A DNA stretch of 61,505 nt, taken from the NCBI RefSeq assembly GCF_002939985.1, contig NZ_MDFM01000005.1, forward strand, positions 1 to 61,505, in the 5' to 3' direction. A program made the translations under genes and the position numbers. The DNA is from Xanthomonas hortorum pv. cynarae. GTDB lineage: Bacteria; Pseudomonadota; Gammaproteobacteria; Xanthomonadales; Xanthomonadaceae. Below are positions 9,055-18,701 of the stretch, in pieces. Positions within the stretch are counted from its first letter, which is position 1, and every line of letters starts with the position of its first letter. The notes under the pieces were generated by a model, which did no database searches, was not told the DNA's origin, and worked only from the letters and a program-made list of their open reading frames with translations.

Positions 9055-9780
9055 ATGATGCGCAAGCACACGGCGGTGTTGGGTTGGTGTCTGGCGTTGC
9101 TGGTCAGCGCGGGTTTTGCGGCGCTTGGGTACTGGCAGCTGCAGCGCATGCACAGCAAGCAAGCCTTGCTGGAACACGCCGCGCATGTGCGCGAGATGCC
9201 GTTGACCTTGGTGCAAGCGTTAGCCACGCCGCATGCGCTGGCATGGGCGAGCGGAGACGTGCGTTTTCTGCCGCAGCAGGTGTTGCTGGACAACCAACTG
9301 CATGCAGGGCGCGCCGGTGTGCGCGTTTATCAACTTGCCGCGCCACAAGGCAGCGCAGGCACACTACTGATCGAGCTGGGCTGGCTGCCGTTGCCGGCCA
9401 ATCGGCAGTTACCGACGATCACGCCACTGCACGGGACCCAGGCAATGCGGGGGTTACTCAGCGCGCCGCCCTCGGCTGGGCTTGCGATCGGGCCGGCAAT
9501 GGCCCCCGCCGGTACGCCGCAGACCTGGCTGGCCACACGCCTGGATGCGCCGGCCCTGCGCAGTGCCTTTGGCAGGCGCGACATTTCGTCGCAGGTGTTG
9601 CGGCTGGATCCGGCCCTACCGGTCGGTTACGCGCGCGATCTGGAGATGCTGCCGAACACGCTGCCACCCGCGCGGCACTTGGGTTATGCGGTGCAATGGT
9701 TCGGTCTGGCCGCAGCGGTATTGGTCACCGCGACGTTGCTGACATGGCGTGCGCGTCGCCGCCGTCGACGCGGGCACTGA
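9055..9780 (+). CDS. SURF1 family cytochrome oxidase biogenesis protein
   Basis: SURF1 proteins help place heme a into subunit I of aa3-type oxidases. The 241 residues show the family layout of one helix near the N terminus (about 9-26, then GYWQLQRMHSKQALL) and one near the C terminus (about 207-226), with a periplasmic domain between. The conserved block VLLDNQLHAGRAGVRVYQL and the near-C-terminal GYAVQWFGLA are present. It opens the second half of the oxidase region, followed 27 bp later by the SCO-like gene and then ctaA and ctaB. Confidence 0.92.
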   Translation: MMRKHTAVLGWCLALLVSAGFAALGYWQLQRMHSKQALLEHAAHVREMPLTLVQALATPHALAWASGDVRFLPQQVLLDNQLHAGRAGVRVYQLAAPQGSAGTLLIELGWLPLPANRQLPTITPLHGTQAMRGLLSAPPSAGLAIGPAMAPAGTPQTWLATRLDAPALRSAFGRRDISSQVLRLDPALPVGYARDLEMLPNTLPPARHLGYAVQWFGLAAAVLVTATLLTWRARRRRRRGH

Positions 9781-9807
9781 CGCCTGCGGCATGAGAAAAT
9801 CGCCGGC

Positions 9808-10383
9808 ATGACCTCATCCACATCGGCCACGCCGCATTCGGTCAAACGCGGCCGCAGGATGCTGATTGCCCTGGCGGTGCTGTTCTTCGGCTCGATGTTG
9901 CTGGCCGGCGTGCTGCGCTTCTCCGGATGGCAGCCGGCATCGATGCGCAATCACGGCGAACTGCTGAAGCCGCCCGCCGACCTGCGCGCCTTGGTGCCGC
10001 TGCGCGCGGACGGGCAGCCGTATGCATGGACGCCTGCCGAACGCGTATGGCGCATCGCGCTCGCACCGCCCGCCAGTTGCACGCAGCAGTGCGTGACCTT
10101 GGCGGCAGAACTGGACAAGGTGTGGCAACTGCTCGGGCATCGCGCCGACAAGGTGGAGGTGCTGTGGGTCGGTACCCCGCCGGCCGGTTTGCCGCCGATG
10201 CCGGCGCTGCGTGTGCTGCGCGACGACGCGCGGCTGCGGCAGGCGTTACCACGCGCTACCGATGCCGCCGGCGTGCCGGTGTATGTGATCGACCCCAACG
10301 GCTTCGTGATCCTGCGGTATGCCCCAGGGTTCGACCCGGCCGGCCTGCGCGCCGATCTGGTCAAGCTGCTGAAACTGATGTGA
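9808..10383 (+). CDS. SCO1/SenC-like thioredoxin-fold membrane protein
   Basis: The protein has 191 residues, with one N-terminal helix (about 18-37) and a periplasmic domain. The domain carries a CxxxC pair at Cys91 and Cys95 (ASCTQQCVTL) and ends with a thioredoxin-like YVIDPNGFVILRY strand. The CxxxC spacing is that of SCO copper chaperones that mature CuA. The distal His that SCO proteins place before the VYVIDP strand is not visible, so copper binding may differ or the protein may act only in thiol chemistry. It sits between SURF1 and ctaA, and it ends 10 bp before ctaA. Confidence 0.8.
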   Translation: MTSSTSATPHSVKRGRRMLIALAVLFFGSMLLAGVLRFSGWQPASMRNHGELLKPPADLRALVPLRADGQPYAWTPAERVWRIALAPPASCTQQCVTLAAELDKVWQLLGHRADKVEVLWVGTPPAGLPPMPALRVLRDDARLRQALPRATDAAGVPVYVIDPNGFVILRYAPGFDPAGLRADLVKLLKLM

Positions 10384-10393
10384 GCCCGTTTCG

Positions 10394-11557
10394 ATGAATC
10401 TGTTTGTGCCACCGGCATTGTTCCGCCACTTCCATCGCATGGCCTGGCTGGCGGCGTTGTTCACTGCGAGCACGATCCTGTTCGGATCGTTCGTGCGCCT
10501 GTCCGATGCCGGCATGAGCTGCCCGGACTGGCCGACCTGCTATGGCCGCGTCACCTGGCCGCAGACCAGCGACGAAGCCAACACGCATGTGGCCAGCAAA
10601 ATCCGTCCGTTGGAGTCGCACAAGGCCTGGCGCGAGCAGGTGCACCGTTTCCTGGCCGGCGCGCTCGGGGTGGAAGTGCTGGTGCTGTCGTTGCTGGCGG
10701 TGCGCCGCAGACGCATGGGCATTGCCCAGGTTGTCACTGCGGCGGTGCTGGTGGCGTTGTCGATCCCGCTGTACATGTCCGGCTGGCACACCCTGGCGTC
10801 CGGGGTGGCGATCGTGGGCGAGGCCATCCTGCTGATGGCGGCATTGCGCTGGAGCAATATCGATCTGGCCCGCGCGGCGGTGCTGACGCTGGCGGTGGTG
10901 ATCTTCCAGGCGTTGCTGGGCATGTGGACGGTGACGCTGCTGCTCAAGCCCATCGTGGTGATGGGCCACCTGCTCGGCGGCATGCTGATGTTCTCGCTGC
11001 TGGTGTGGATGGCCTGGCGCGCGACGCATCTGCCGATCACGTTGGCCGACGCTTCGCGGCTGAAATGGCTGCTGCGCCTGGGCGTGGCGGTGCTGGGCCT
11101 GCAGATCGCGCTGGGCGGTTGGGTCAGTGCCAACTACGCGGCGCTGGCCTGCGGCGGCGGTAGCTGGTCGGCCGACAATTTCCCGCGTTGCGTGAGCCAA
11201 TGGTGGCCGCCACACGACTTCCGCGAAGGCTTCACACTCTGGCGCGGGATCGGCGTGGATTACGAAGGCGGCGTGCTCGATGGCGCGGCGCGTATCGCGA
11301 TCCAGATGGCGCACCGGTTGTGGGCGATTGCGACAGCGCTGTATCTGTGGTGGCTGGCCTGGCGCCTGTCGCGCTCGCCGGGCATGCGCGTGTGGGCCGG
11401 TGCGCTGGCGGTGCTGGTGGCGGTGCAGGTGACGCTGGGCATGCTCAACGTCAAGCTGGCATTGCCGCTGGAAGTGTCGGTGCTGCACAACGGCGGGGCG
11501 GTGGCACTGTTGTTCGTGCTGGTCTCGTTGTTGGCGCGGCTGCGCGCGCCGGAGTGA
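10394..11557 (+). CDS. ctaA: Heme A synthase CtaA (Cox15 family)
   Basis: This enzyme oxidises the C8 methyl group of heme O to give heme A for the aa3 oxidase. It is an eight-helix membrane protein of 387 residues. Family histidines are present in [35 protein letters not shown] and SVLHNGG, which bind the two hemes. The N-terminal [21 protein letters not shown] block is typical, and a second periplasmic Cys pair region occurs at ACGGG...FPRC. It is spaced 2 bp from ctaB, so the two are surely cotranscribed. Confidence 0.96.
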   Translation: MNLFVPPALFRHFHRMAWLAALFTASTILFGSFVRLSDAGMSCPDWPTCYGRVTWPQTSDEANTHVASKIRPLESHKAWREQVHRFLAGALGVEVLVLSLLAVRRRRMGIAQVVTAAVLVALSIPLYMSGWHTLASGVAIVGEAILLMAALRWSNIDLARAAVLTLAVVIFQALLGMWTVTLLLKPIVVMGHLLGGMLMFSLLVWMAWRATHLPITLADASRLKWLLRLGVAVLGLQIALGGWVSANYAALACGGGSWSADNFPRCVSQWWPPHDFREGFTLWRGIGVDYEGGVLDGAARIAIQMAHRLWAIATALYLWWLAWRLSRSPGMRVWAGALAVLVAVQVTLGMLNVKLALPLEVSVLHNGGAVALLFVLVSLLARLRAPE

Positions 11558-11559
11558 AC

Positions 11560-12456
11560 ATGGCTGTCAGCGCACGCGATTACTGGGATCTGACCAAACC
11601 CAAGGTGGTGGCACTGATCGTGTTCACCGCGTTGGTGGGCATGTTCCTGGCCATCCCCGAGGTGCCGACGTGGCTGCAGGTGCGCACCGGTGCGTTGGGC
11701 TTTCTGGGCATCTGGCTGGCGGCGTCGGCGGCGGCGGCGATCAATCAATTGCTCGATGCCAAGATCGATGCACAGATGGCGCGCACCTCTTGGCGCCCGC
11801 TGGTAGTGGGCAAGGTGCGGCCGTGGCAGGTGCTGCTGTTCGCCAGCGTGCTGATCGTGATTTCCATGACCATTCTGGTGGTCTGGGTGAATGTCATCAC
11901 GGCGGTGCTGACCTTCGCTTCGCTGATCGGTTACGCGGTGATCTACACCGTGTACCTGAAGCGGGCGACTTCGCAGAACATCGTGATCGGCGGGCTGGCC
12001 GGTGCCACGCCGCCGATGCTGGGCTGGGCGGCAGTGACGGGCTTGCCTACCAGCGCCGACTGGATCAATGCCTCGCTGCTGGTGCTGATCATCTTCATCT
12101 GGACGCCGCCGCATTTCTGGGCGCTGGCGATCTTCCGTCGCGCCGATTACGCCAAGGCCGCGATCCCGATGTTGCCGGTGACCCACGGCGTGCCGCATAC
12201 GCGCAGGCAGATCCTGGTGTACACGGTGCTGCTGGCGATCGTGACCCTGCTGCCGGTGGCGGTGGGCATGAGCGGGGTGTTCTATCTCGGCGGCGCGCTG
12301 GTGCTCAACGTGGTGTTTCTCTGGTACGCCTGGCGCATGCTCGACCCGCCGGACGAACTGTTCTCGATGAAGATGTTCGGTTACTCCATCGTGTATCTGA
12401 TGGCGCTGTTCGCGTTCCTGATGGTGGATCACTTGCTGCTGCCGTGGGTGCGCTAG
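11560..12456 (+). CDS. ctaB: Protoheme IX farnesyltransferase (heme O synthase)
   Basis: This UbiA-superfamily prenyltransferase (298 residues, multiple helices) adds farnesyl to heme B to make heme O, the substrate of CtaA. The first Asp-rich motif is seen as [15 protein letters not shown], and the family block [19 protein letters not shown] follows. I start at ATG 11560 ([15 protein letters not shown]), three bases after the ctaA stop. The frame is open further upstream, but that stretch lies inside ctaA. It closes the oxidase cluster and is convergent with the thioredoxin lipoprotein gene; no clear terminator was seen in the 202-bp gap. Confidence 0.96.
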   Translation: MAVSARDYWDLTKPKVVALIVFTALVGMFLAIPEVPTWLQVRTGALGFLGIWLAASAAAAINQLLDAKIDAQMARTSWRPLVVGKVRPWQVLLFASVLIVISMTILVVWVNVITAVLTFASLIGYAVIYTVYLKRATSQNIVIGGLAGATPPMLGWAAVTGLPTSADWINASLLVLIIFIWTPPHFWALAIFRRADYAKAAIPMLPVTHGVPHTRRQILVYTVLLAIVTLLPVAVGMSGVFYLGGALVLNVVFLWYAWRMLDPPDELFSMKMFGYSIVYLMALFAFLMVDHLLLPWVR

Positions 12457-12658
12457 CGGCAGCGACAGGCAGCTGACGCCAGGAGCGGCTGACAAAGCTG
12501 CTGTGCGGCCGCCGATGGGTGCGGCCATTGCTCGAACGCGGCATGTATCAGCCATACACGCCGGTCCCGAGCACGTTCAACATTCATTGGCCAGCTGCCA
12601 ACCGTGCTCTGTCAGCCGCGCCAAGTCGCCGCGCAACTGCCTGCACGGTTGCGCAGGC

Positions 12659-14239
12659 TCAGCTCAGCCAGTTGGCGCACTCGCTGGTGTTCTTGCTGCC
12701 GCAGCTGGTCTGCATCTTTTGCTGAAGTCGTGTCAGCACCGCATTGCCTTGCTGGCGATGCTGCTTGCTCCAGGTCTTCAACGTGGCGCCCAGCGTGGCG
12801 AAGCGTTGGCGGGTGCGCTGCCGGTAGCCATCGGGCTGCCCGGCCAGCTCGCCGATCACCTGCGTGGCCGCCGCCTCGATGCCGGCGGTGTCGTCGGGAC
12901 TGAGCCGGATCAGGCCATCCACATACATCACTCCCCACTGCACCCGGGTGGCAGGCCCTTGCGCGCTTTCGTAGGCCTTCTTGAGCCAGGACAGCGCGGT
13001 CTTTTTATCGCCGCGTTGTTCGGCCAGATCGGCCAGTTCGGGCATGTAGTAGTACGGCGTCTTGCTGCGTGCCAACTCGGCCAGCAGCAACTGCTCGGCG
13101 CCACTGCCATCGCCTACTTCGCTCAGTAGCGCCGCGGCGGTGCTGATGGTGGATTGGCGCTCTTCGTCGGTCTTGGCGGTGTCGGTGGCCCATTGCACGC
13201 GTTGCTGCACGGTGTCGACCACGGTTTTGGGAAGCGGCGGTTGCGGGCCTTTCGCTTCGGTTTCGGTGGGCTGGCCCTGCGCCAGGCGTGCCAGCTGGAT
13301 CTGCGCGTAGGCGGTGCCCAACCGATCGGCGATCGGCAGCGCGGTGTCGGCGTAGACCTTGTCCAATGCCAGATTCAGCGCGTTGGACAGCGTGGTGCGC
13401 TCGCCGGCATCGCGGCTGGCAGCGGCGACCAGACGCGCGGGCGTGTAGGTCAGCGTGCTGAGATTGGCGCGCACTTCGGCAGGGTCGGCCAGCACCGATT
13501 CCAGCAGCGTGCGCGAAGCCGCGCTGGCGGCCGGTGGGTCCTTGGCTGCGGTAATCGCCGCCAGCGCGAAGCTGCGTTGCAGGGCCGGCTGCGGGGCCGA
13601 TTTGGACAGGCGCGTAAGCACATCGACGGCCTCATCGGGCTTGACGAGCCGATCGTCGGTGCCCCAGGCGTAATTGCCGAGCACGGCCCAGTCGTCCGCG
13701 CTGAGTTGCTGCGGGGTCTGCAATGCGGTGTCGAGCAGTTGCTTGGCGGTGCTGGTGCTCTTGGCCGCCACGCGCAGCACATCGGCCAGGCGCGCGTTGT
13801 CGGCGTCGCCGGCCAGGCGGGTGATCTCGCTGCGATCCGGGCGCAGCACGATGATGGTCGGGTAGCCCTTGATGCCGAAGCGCTCGCCCCAGGCCTGCGC
13901 GCCTTCGGAATCGCCATCCAGGTGCACCGCCACGAATTGCTGGGTGCGGGCAATGAAGGCCGGGTCCTTGAACAAGGTGGCCTTCAGACGATTGCACGGC
14001 GGGCACCAGGCCGCGCCCCAGTACAGCAGGATCGGTTTGCCGCTTTCCTTGGCCTCGACAAACGCGTCTTCCACATCGCCCTCGCGCCAGGCGATGCTGG
14101 ATGCTGGGGCAGGCGTGGCCGTTGTCTTGGTCTGCGCGGGTGCCGATGGCGTCGCGGGCTTGTCGCAGGCAGTCAGGGTGGCGAGTACCGCCAGCAGCAC
14201 GATCAAGGATGGGGAAGGGCGTCGGAACGACAGCGTCAT
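12659..14239 (-). CDS. Thioredoxin-fold lipoprotein with large C-terminal helical domain
   Basis: The protein has 526 residues, with a lipoprotein signal (lipobox LTAC, Cys25). A thioredoxin-like domain follows, with WCPPC (Cys79, Cys82) in LLYWGAAWCPPC and the cis-Pro region GIKGYPTIIVL. It resembles DsbD-gamma or TlpA-like thiol proteins. The remaining 330 residues are Ala/Leu-rich helices with repeat-like spacing, possibly TPR-related, and I do not recognise their function. A periplasmic thiol-reductant or heme/copper delivery role is possible next to the oxidase genes but is only inferred. I chose ATG 14239 over a GTG three codons upstream. Confidence 0.8.
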   Translation of the reverse strand: MTLSFRRPSPSLIVLLAVLATLTACDKPATPSAPAQTKTTATPAPASSIAWREGDVEDAFVEAKESGKPILLYWGAAWCPPCNRLKATLFKDPAFIARTQQFVAVHLDGDSEGAQAWGERFGIKGYPTIIVLRPDRSEITRLAGDADNARLADVLRVAAKSTSTAKQLLDTALQTPQQLSADDWAVLGNYAWGTDDRLVKPDEAVDVLTRLSKSAPQPALQRSFALAAITAAKDPPAASAASRTLLESVLADPAEVRANLSTLTYTPARLVAAASRDAGERTTLSNALNLALDKVYADTALPIADRLGTAYAQIQLARLAQGQPTETEAKGPQPPLPKTVVDTVQQRVQWATDTAKTDEERQSTISTAAALLSEVGDGSGAEQLLLAELARSKTPYYYMPELADLAEQRGDKKTALSWLKKAYESAQGPATRVQWGVMYVDGLIRLSPDDTAGIEAAATQVIGELAGQPDGYRQRTRQRFATLGATLKTWSKQHRQQGNAVLTRLQQKMQTSCGSKNTSECANWLS

Positions 14240-14507
14240 GGCAATCACCGATTGGGGGCGGCAGGGGGACGATCAAGCACTCTAGCGAGCTGTGCCTTGC
14301 CAACCATGCGACAGCTCATGACGCTTGTCCATCTGCTTAGAACCCGCTCCGAGCTGCAATGCGAAGTGCCATCACGTGGAGCGTAGTGGCTTGGCGTTTG
14401 CGGCAGATGCAACCCGCCCACAGCAAGCAGGCATCTGTAGGCCACGCATACGCGGGCCGCGCCTGCGTGTAAGCGATCAGACCACCGCGGTGCAGTGATC
14501 ATCGCGC
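14240..14507. other. Spacer without a supported gene
   Basis: This 268-bp gap lies upstream of the thioredoxin lipoprotein gene and downstream of the BASS transporter, both on the minus strand. It should contain the promoter of the former. I see no good reading frame and no strong terminator. Confidence 0.4.
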
Positions 14508-15509
14508 TCAGTGACCACCGGCACCGGCTTGCGGCTCGCTCGGTGCGCTACGTGCATAGCGTGCGGCCACGAACGCGCAGACGATCAGCTGCAGCTGGTG
14601 GTACAGCATGATCGGCAACACGATCGCACCCAGGCCGCCGCCGGCGAACATCACCCTGGCCATCGGCACGCCGGTGGCCAGGCTCTTCTTCGAGCCGCAG
14701 AAGACAATTGCGATTTCGTCGGCGCGGTTGAAGCGCAGGCGGCGCGCGATGAAGGTGATCGAGAGCATCGCAACGGCCAGCAACAGCGCGGCCGCACCGA
14801 GTACGGCGAGCAGGGCCGGCAACGGCGTCTTCTGCCACAGCCCTTCGTTCACCGACGCGCTGAAGGCGGTATAGACCACCAGCAGGATGGTGCCCTGGTC
14901 GGTGTAACGCAGCACGGCGCGATGCCGTTCGACCCAGCCGCCGATCCACGGACGCAGGAAATGCCCGGCCAGAAACGGCACCAGTAGCTGCAGCATGATC
15001 TTGCCGATCGCCTCGGCCGGGTGCGCCATCGCGCCCTGGCTGCCGACCAACAGACCCATCAACAATGGCGTCAGAAACACGCCCAACAGGCTGGAAAGCG
15101 AGGCTGCACAGACGGCGGCCGGCACGTTGCCGCGCGCCATTGAGGTGAAGGCGATCGACGATTGCACCGTGGATGGCAGCGCGCACAAAAACAACAGGCC
15201 GACATACAGCTCCGGTGTCAGCGCCAGATGCGCGAGCGGTTTGGACAACACCCCGAGCAGCGGAAACAGCACGAAGGTGCAGGTCAGGATCACCAGATGC
15301 AGGCGCCAATGCAGCGCGCCGGCCTTGACGGCCTCACGCGACAACCGCGCGCCGTGCAGGAAGAACAACGCGGCGATCGCCACATCGGTGACATCGTCCA
15401 TGATCGCGGCAGCGGTGCCGTAGACCGGCAGAAACGAGGCGAGCGTGACCGTGCACAGCAGCGCGAGGGTGAATGGATCAATGCGCAACCGCGCCAGCAG
15501 CTTCTTCAT
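14508..15509 (-). CDS. Bile acid:sodium symporter family (BASS/SBF-like) transporter
   Basis: This protein of 333 residues has about ten hydrophobic helices and the SBF-like (PF13593 type) pattern. That pattern includes DVTDVAIAALFFLHGARLSREAV near the N terminus, LPSTVQSSIAFTSMARGNVPAAVC in the fourth or fifth helix, and CGSKKSLATGVPMARVMF near the end. Relatives such as E. coli YfeH are annotated as putative sodium:organic anion symporters. The substrate cannot be told from sequence. It stands as a single gene between dnaG and the thioredoxin lipoprotein. Confidence 0.88.
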   Translation of the reverse strand: MKKLLARLRIDPFTLALLCTVTLASFLPVYGTAAAIMDDVTDVAIAALFFLHGARLSREAVKAGALHWRLHLVILTCTFVLFPLLGVLSKPLAHLALTPELYVGLLFLCALPSTVQSSIAFTSMARGNVPAAVCAASLSSLLGVFLTPLLMGLLVGSQGAMAHPAEAIGKIMLQLLVPFLAGHFLRPWIGGWVERHRAVLRYTDQGTILLVVYTAFSASVNEGLWQKTPLPALLAVLGAAALLLAVAMLSITFIARRLRFNRADEIAIVFCGSKKSLATGVPMARVMFAGGGLGAIVLPIMLYHQLQLIVCAFVAARYARSAPSEPQAGAGGH

Positions 15510-15621
15510 CGAGGTCCCGGAGAGTGCGCGCTCAGGCGCGTGGTGCGCGTCATTCTACGATGCGTGGCGTCCTGGGCAGCGCGCACGACAATCTGGCCTT
15601 CCTTGATAGCAGCAACCCGCG

Positions 15622-17376
15622 CTACAACGCAGCGAGCGCCTTGAACAGCTCGCGCAGCTCGTATTTGTCGGTGTCGTCCAGTCCTTGCGCGCGCTGCTTG
15701 TCCTGTAGTTCGTCCAGGCGCTGACGCAGCAATTGCTTGTCCAGTTGCGCCACCACGTCGTGCAACTCCATCGCCCAACTGTGTTCGTCGCCGGGCAAGA
15801 CCTGTGCGGCCAGTTTCTGCAGCGCGGCCTGTTCTTCGCGTTCGGCGAAGTGTTCCAGCAGGGCGCCGGTGCTGATTTCCGGGCGTTGCCGCACCAGCGC
15901 CAGCAGCTCCATCAACAGGTCGATACCAGGCAGGCGCAGGCCGGAAAAATCGTGGTCGCCTTCCAGGCTCATTGCCAGCGACGGTTGCTGCAGCAGGATG
16001 GCGATGGACGCGCGTACCAGGCTGCGTTTTTGCGTGGGTGCGCCCATGCGCGCAGGCGGCCGTGGCCGCCCTTGTGGCGTAGACGCTTGCGTGGAGGTGC
16101 TGGCACCCACCCCGGTCAGGCGCGACAGTTCCTGCCTCATCAGATCGCCGAACGCGCCTTCGGGAATCTGCGCCAGCATCGGCTTGGCGCGTTCGGCCAG
16201 CCGGGCCTTGCCATCGAGCGTGTGCAGGTTGCTCTCGCGCGACATCTCGTCGAAGAAGAACTGCGACAGCGGCGTGGCCTGTTTCAGCCGCTGATCGAAG
16301 GCCTGCGCGCCTTCCTTGCGCACGATGGTGTCCGGGTCTTCGCCATCGGGCAGAAACAAAAAAAACGCCTGGCGGCCGTCCTTCATGCGCGGCAGCACCG
16401 ATTCAAGCGCGCGCCAACCGGCCTTGCGGCCGGCGTTGTCGCCGTCGAAACAGAAATACACATCCGGTGCGTTGCGAAACAGCAGTTCGGCATGTTCGGG
16501 GGTCGTTGCCGTGCCCAGCGTGGCCACCGCCTGGGTGACGCCGAACTGGAACAGCGAGACCACGTCCATGTAGCCCTCGACCACGATCAGCCGTTCGATC
16601 TTCTGATTGGCCTGGCGCACCTGCCACAGACCGTACAGCTCGCGGCCCTTGTGGAATAGCGCGGTTTCCGGCGAATTGAGGTACTTCGGGCCGGGGTCGC
16701 GGCCATCGGCCGGCGCGCCCATGATGCGTCCGCCGAAGGCGATCACGCGGCCGCGGCGGTCGAAGATCGGGAACATCACCCGGTCACGGAACTTGTCGTA
16801 GACGTGGCCGCGATCGTTCTTGGAAAACAGCCCGGCGCGCTCGAGCACACTCATGCGGCGCGCATCGGTGCCCAGGGTGTCCTTCAACGCGCTGTAGCCA
16901 TCGGGCGCGTAGCCGATCTGGAAGCGCGCGCGGTTGTCGGCATCCACGCCGCGCCCGTCCAGATAGTCGCGGGCGCGCTCGCTGCCTTCGAGCTGGCGCT
17001 GGAAGAACTGCGTTGCCGCTTCCAATGCCGAATACAGCTCGCGGCTGTCGTCCTGCTGCTGCGGCGTGCGCTGCTGGGTCTCGCGCGGGATCTCCATGCC
17101 GGCGCGCTTGGCCAACTCGTCGACCGCATCGAGAAATTCGAGGCGGTCGTAATTCATCAGAAAACTAATTGCGGTGCCATGCGCACCGCAGCCGAAGCAG
17201 TGATAGAACTGCTTGGTCGGCGAGACCGTAAACGAGGCCGAGCGCTCGTCATGGAACGGGCAGCGCGCCGAGTATTCCTTGCCCTGACGCTTGAGCGGCA
17301 CGCGACCGCCCACCACCTCGACGATGTCGGTGCGTGCAAGCAGTTCATCGATGAATGCGTCGGGGATGCGGGCCAT
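15622..17376 (-). CDS. dnaG: DNA primase DnaG
   Basis: DnaG makes the RNA primers for chromosomal replication. The 584-residue protein has the N-terminal CHC2 zinc finger (Cys39, His42, Cys60, Cys63). The central TOPRIM core shows LIVVEGYMDVVSL and YFCFDGDNAGRKAG, which carry the catalytic Glu and Asp residues. A C-terminal helicase-binding region follows. It is the downstream gene of the rpsU-yqeY-yihY-dnaG block. In E. coli the corresponding operon is rpsU-dnaG-rpoD; here rpoD is not next to it. Confidence 0.97.
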   Translation of the reverse strand: MARIPDAFIDELLARTDIVEVVGGRVPLKRQGKEYSARCPFHDERSASFTVSPTKQFYHCFGCGAHGTAISFLMNYDRLEFLDAVDELAKRAGMEIPRETQQRTPQQQDDSRELYSALEAATQFFQRQLEGSERARDYLDGRGVDADNRARFQIGYAPDGYSALKDTLGTDARRMSVLERAGLFSKNDRGHVYDKFRDRVMFPIFDRRGRVIAFGGRIMGAPADGRDPGPKYLNSPETALFHKGRELYGLWQVRQANQKIERLIVVEGYMDVVSLFQFGVTQAVATLGTATTPEHAELLFRNAPDVYFCFDGDNAGRKAGWRALESVLPRMKDGRQAFFLFLPDGEDPDTIVRKEGAQAFDQRLKQATPLSQFFFDEMSRESNLHTLDGKARLAERAKPMLAQIPEGAFGDLMRQELSRLTGVGASTSTQASTPQGRPRPPARMGAPTQKRSLVRASIAILLQQPSLAMSLEGDHDFSGLRLPGIDLLMELLALVRQRPEISTGALLEHFAEREEQAALQKLAAQVLPGDEHSWAMELHDVVAQLDKQLLRQRLDELQDKQRAQGLDDTDKYELRELFKALAAL

Positions 17377-17504
17377 CCCGCTAGGATATCCCAGCCGCCG
17401 GCGCTCGCCGGCTTCAGCGAACGAAGGCCCTTAGAGAGCGAAGGCCCTCAGTGCGTCACTACGTGCAGCCTTGCCACACATGGCACAGGCCGCGCCGGGC
17501 GCAA

Positions 17505-18452
17505 TCAACTGCGTGCTGGCGTTTCAGGCTGCGGCGTGACGCTCGGTTCGTCGACCGACGGCGGCAGGTTGTCCGTATCCACCCCGGCCTCGCGCAGCTT
17601 GCGGTGCGAGCGCACGCGCTCGTCGATCACGGCGGTCAGCAAGGCGCCGACGAAGAACACCACTGAGGCGTAGTACATCCACACCAGCAGGATCACCAAG
17701 GTGCCCATCGAGCCATACGCGCTGCCGGGTGCCGCCTTGGCGATGTACAGGCCGATGCCGTAGCGCCCCAGTGCAAACAACAACGCGGTGATGACGCCGC
17801 CGACAAAGGCCTGCCGCCAGTTGACCGTGCGGTCGGGCAGATAGCGATACAGAAAGGCGAAGGCGAGTGAATACAGCGCCAGGGTGGTGACATACCCGAT
17901 CGCCGGCAGCACCGAGGGCAGGCGTGCGAACACCACTTGCAGCGCGGTGGTGGCGATCATCGACACGATCAACAAGAAGCCCAGCGCCAGGATCACACCG
18001 AACGAGAACACGCGCTTCTTCAGCCATGCCACGACGCCTTCCAGGCGCTCCTTGTCAGTGCGGAAGATCAGGTTCAATGCATTCTGCAACTGCGCAAACA
18101 CTGCGGTGGCACCGATGAACAGCAACAGCGTGCTCCACAGCCCGGCCAGCGAGCCTACGCCGGGTTGATCGGTGGCATTGCGGATCACCGTGTCGGCGAC
18201 TTCCGCTGCACTACCGCCGGCCAGTTGCGCAATCTGCTGCACCAAGGCTTCCTGCGCAGGCGGATACAGCGATGCAGTCAGCCACAGCAGCAAGACCAGC
18301 AGCGGTGCCAGCGATAGCAAGGCATAGAACGACAGCGACGCGGCCTGCGTCATCACGTCGATCTCGAGAAAGCGATTGAGCAGTGCCATCGGCAGGCTGC
18401 GTTGCAGGCGGCCCAGATGCTTCTGCAGGTGTTCGGTTGAGAGCTTCGTCAC
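17505..18452 (-). CDS. YihY/BrkB family membrane protein
   Basis: The protein has 315 residues and about six membrane helices. It carries the family blocks ASLSFYALLSLAPLLVLLL, TALLFALGRYGIGLYI and GSAYGSMGTLVILLVWMYYAS. The members are often annotated as virulence factor BrkB or ribonuclease BN, but those early activity claims were not upheld, so the role is unknown. It lies between yqeY and dnaG on the same strand, 128 bp upstream of dnaG. The C-terminal 30 residues are a polar tail rich in Pro, Glu and Thr. Confidence 0.88.
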   Translation of the reverse strand: MTKLSTEHLQKHLGRLQRSLPMALLNRFLEIDVMTQAASLSFYALLSLAPLLVLLLWLTASLYPPAQEALVQQIAQLAGGSAAEVADTVIRNATDQPGVGSLAGLWSTLLLFIGATAVFAQLQNALNLIFRTDKERLEGVVAWLKKRVFSFGVILALGFLLIVSMIATTALQVVFARLPSVLPAIGYVTTLALYSLAFAFLYRYLPDRTVNWRQAFVGGVITALLFALGRYGIGLYIAKAAPGSAYGSMGTLVILLVWMYYASVVFFVGALLTAVIDERVRSHRKLREAGVDTDNLPPSVDEPSVTPQPETPARS

Positions 18453-18701
18453 CGGCGGGGGAAATCCTTGGGCATACCGTGATGCGTGCAGGGGTTAGAG
18501 GACGAAACCGGTATGCGGAATGCTTCGCCCGCGCCTGCATTGGCGGACCCGTTCTAACAGGGCCGAATCGAAGGTCTGGTGAAAGCGGGCGCTGGATGTC
18601 GCGCGATGTGGTGCGCACGATGCGGCACCGAGATAGCCTTGGCTTGCGCGGCGATCTGTATTGCCCTGGCAATCCAGCACAGGGCAATGCGGAGGCAGAC
18701 T

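Noticed and set aside
12457..12658. Terminator between ctaB and the thioredoxin lipoprotein gene
   Set aside because: Only weak GC-rich pairings such as GCGGCC/GGCCGC are seen and no T-run follows, so I did not call one.
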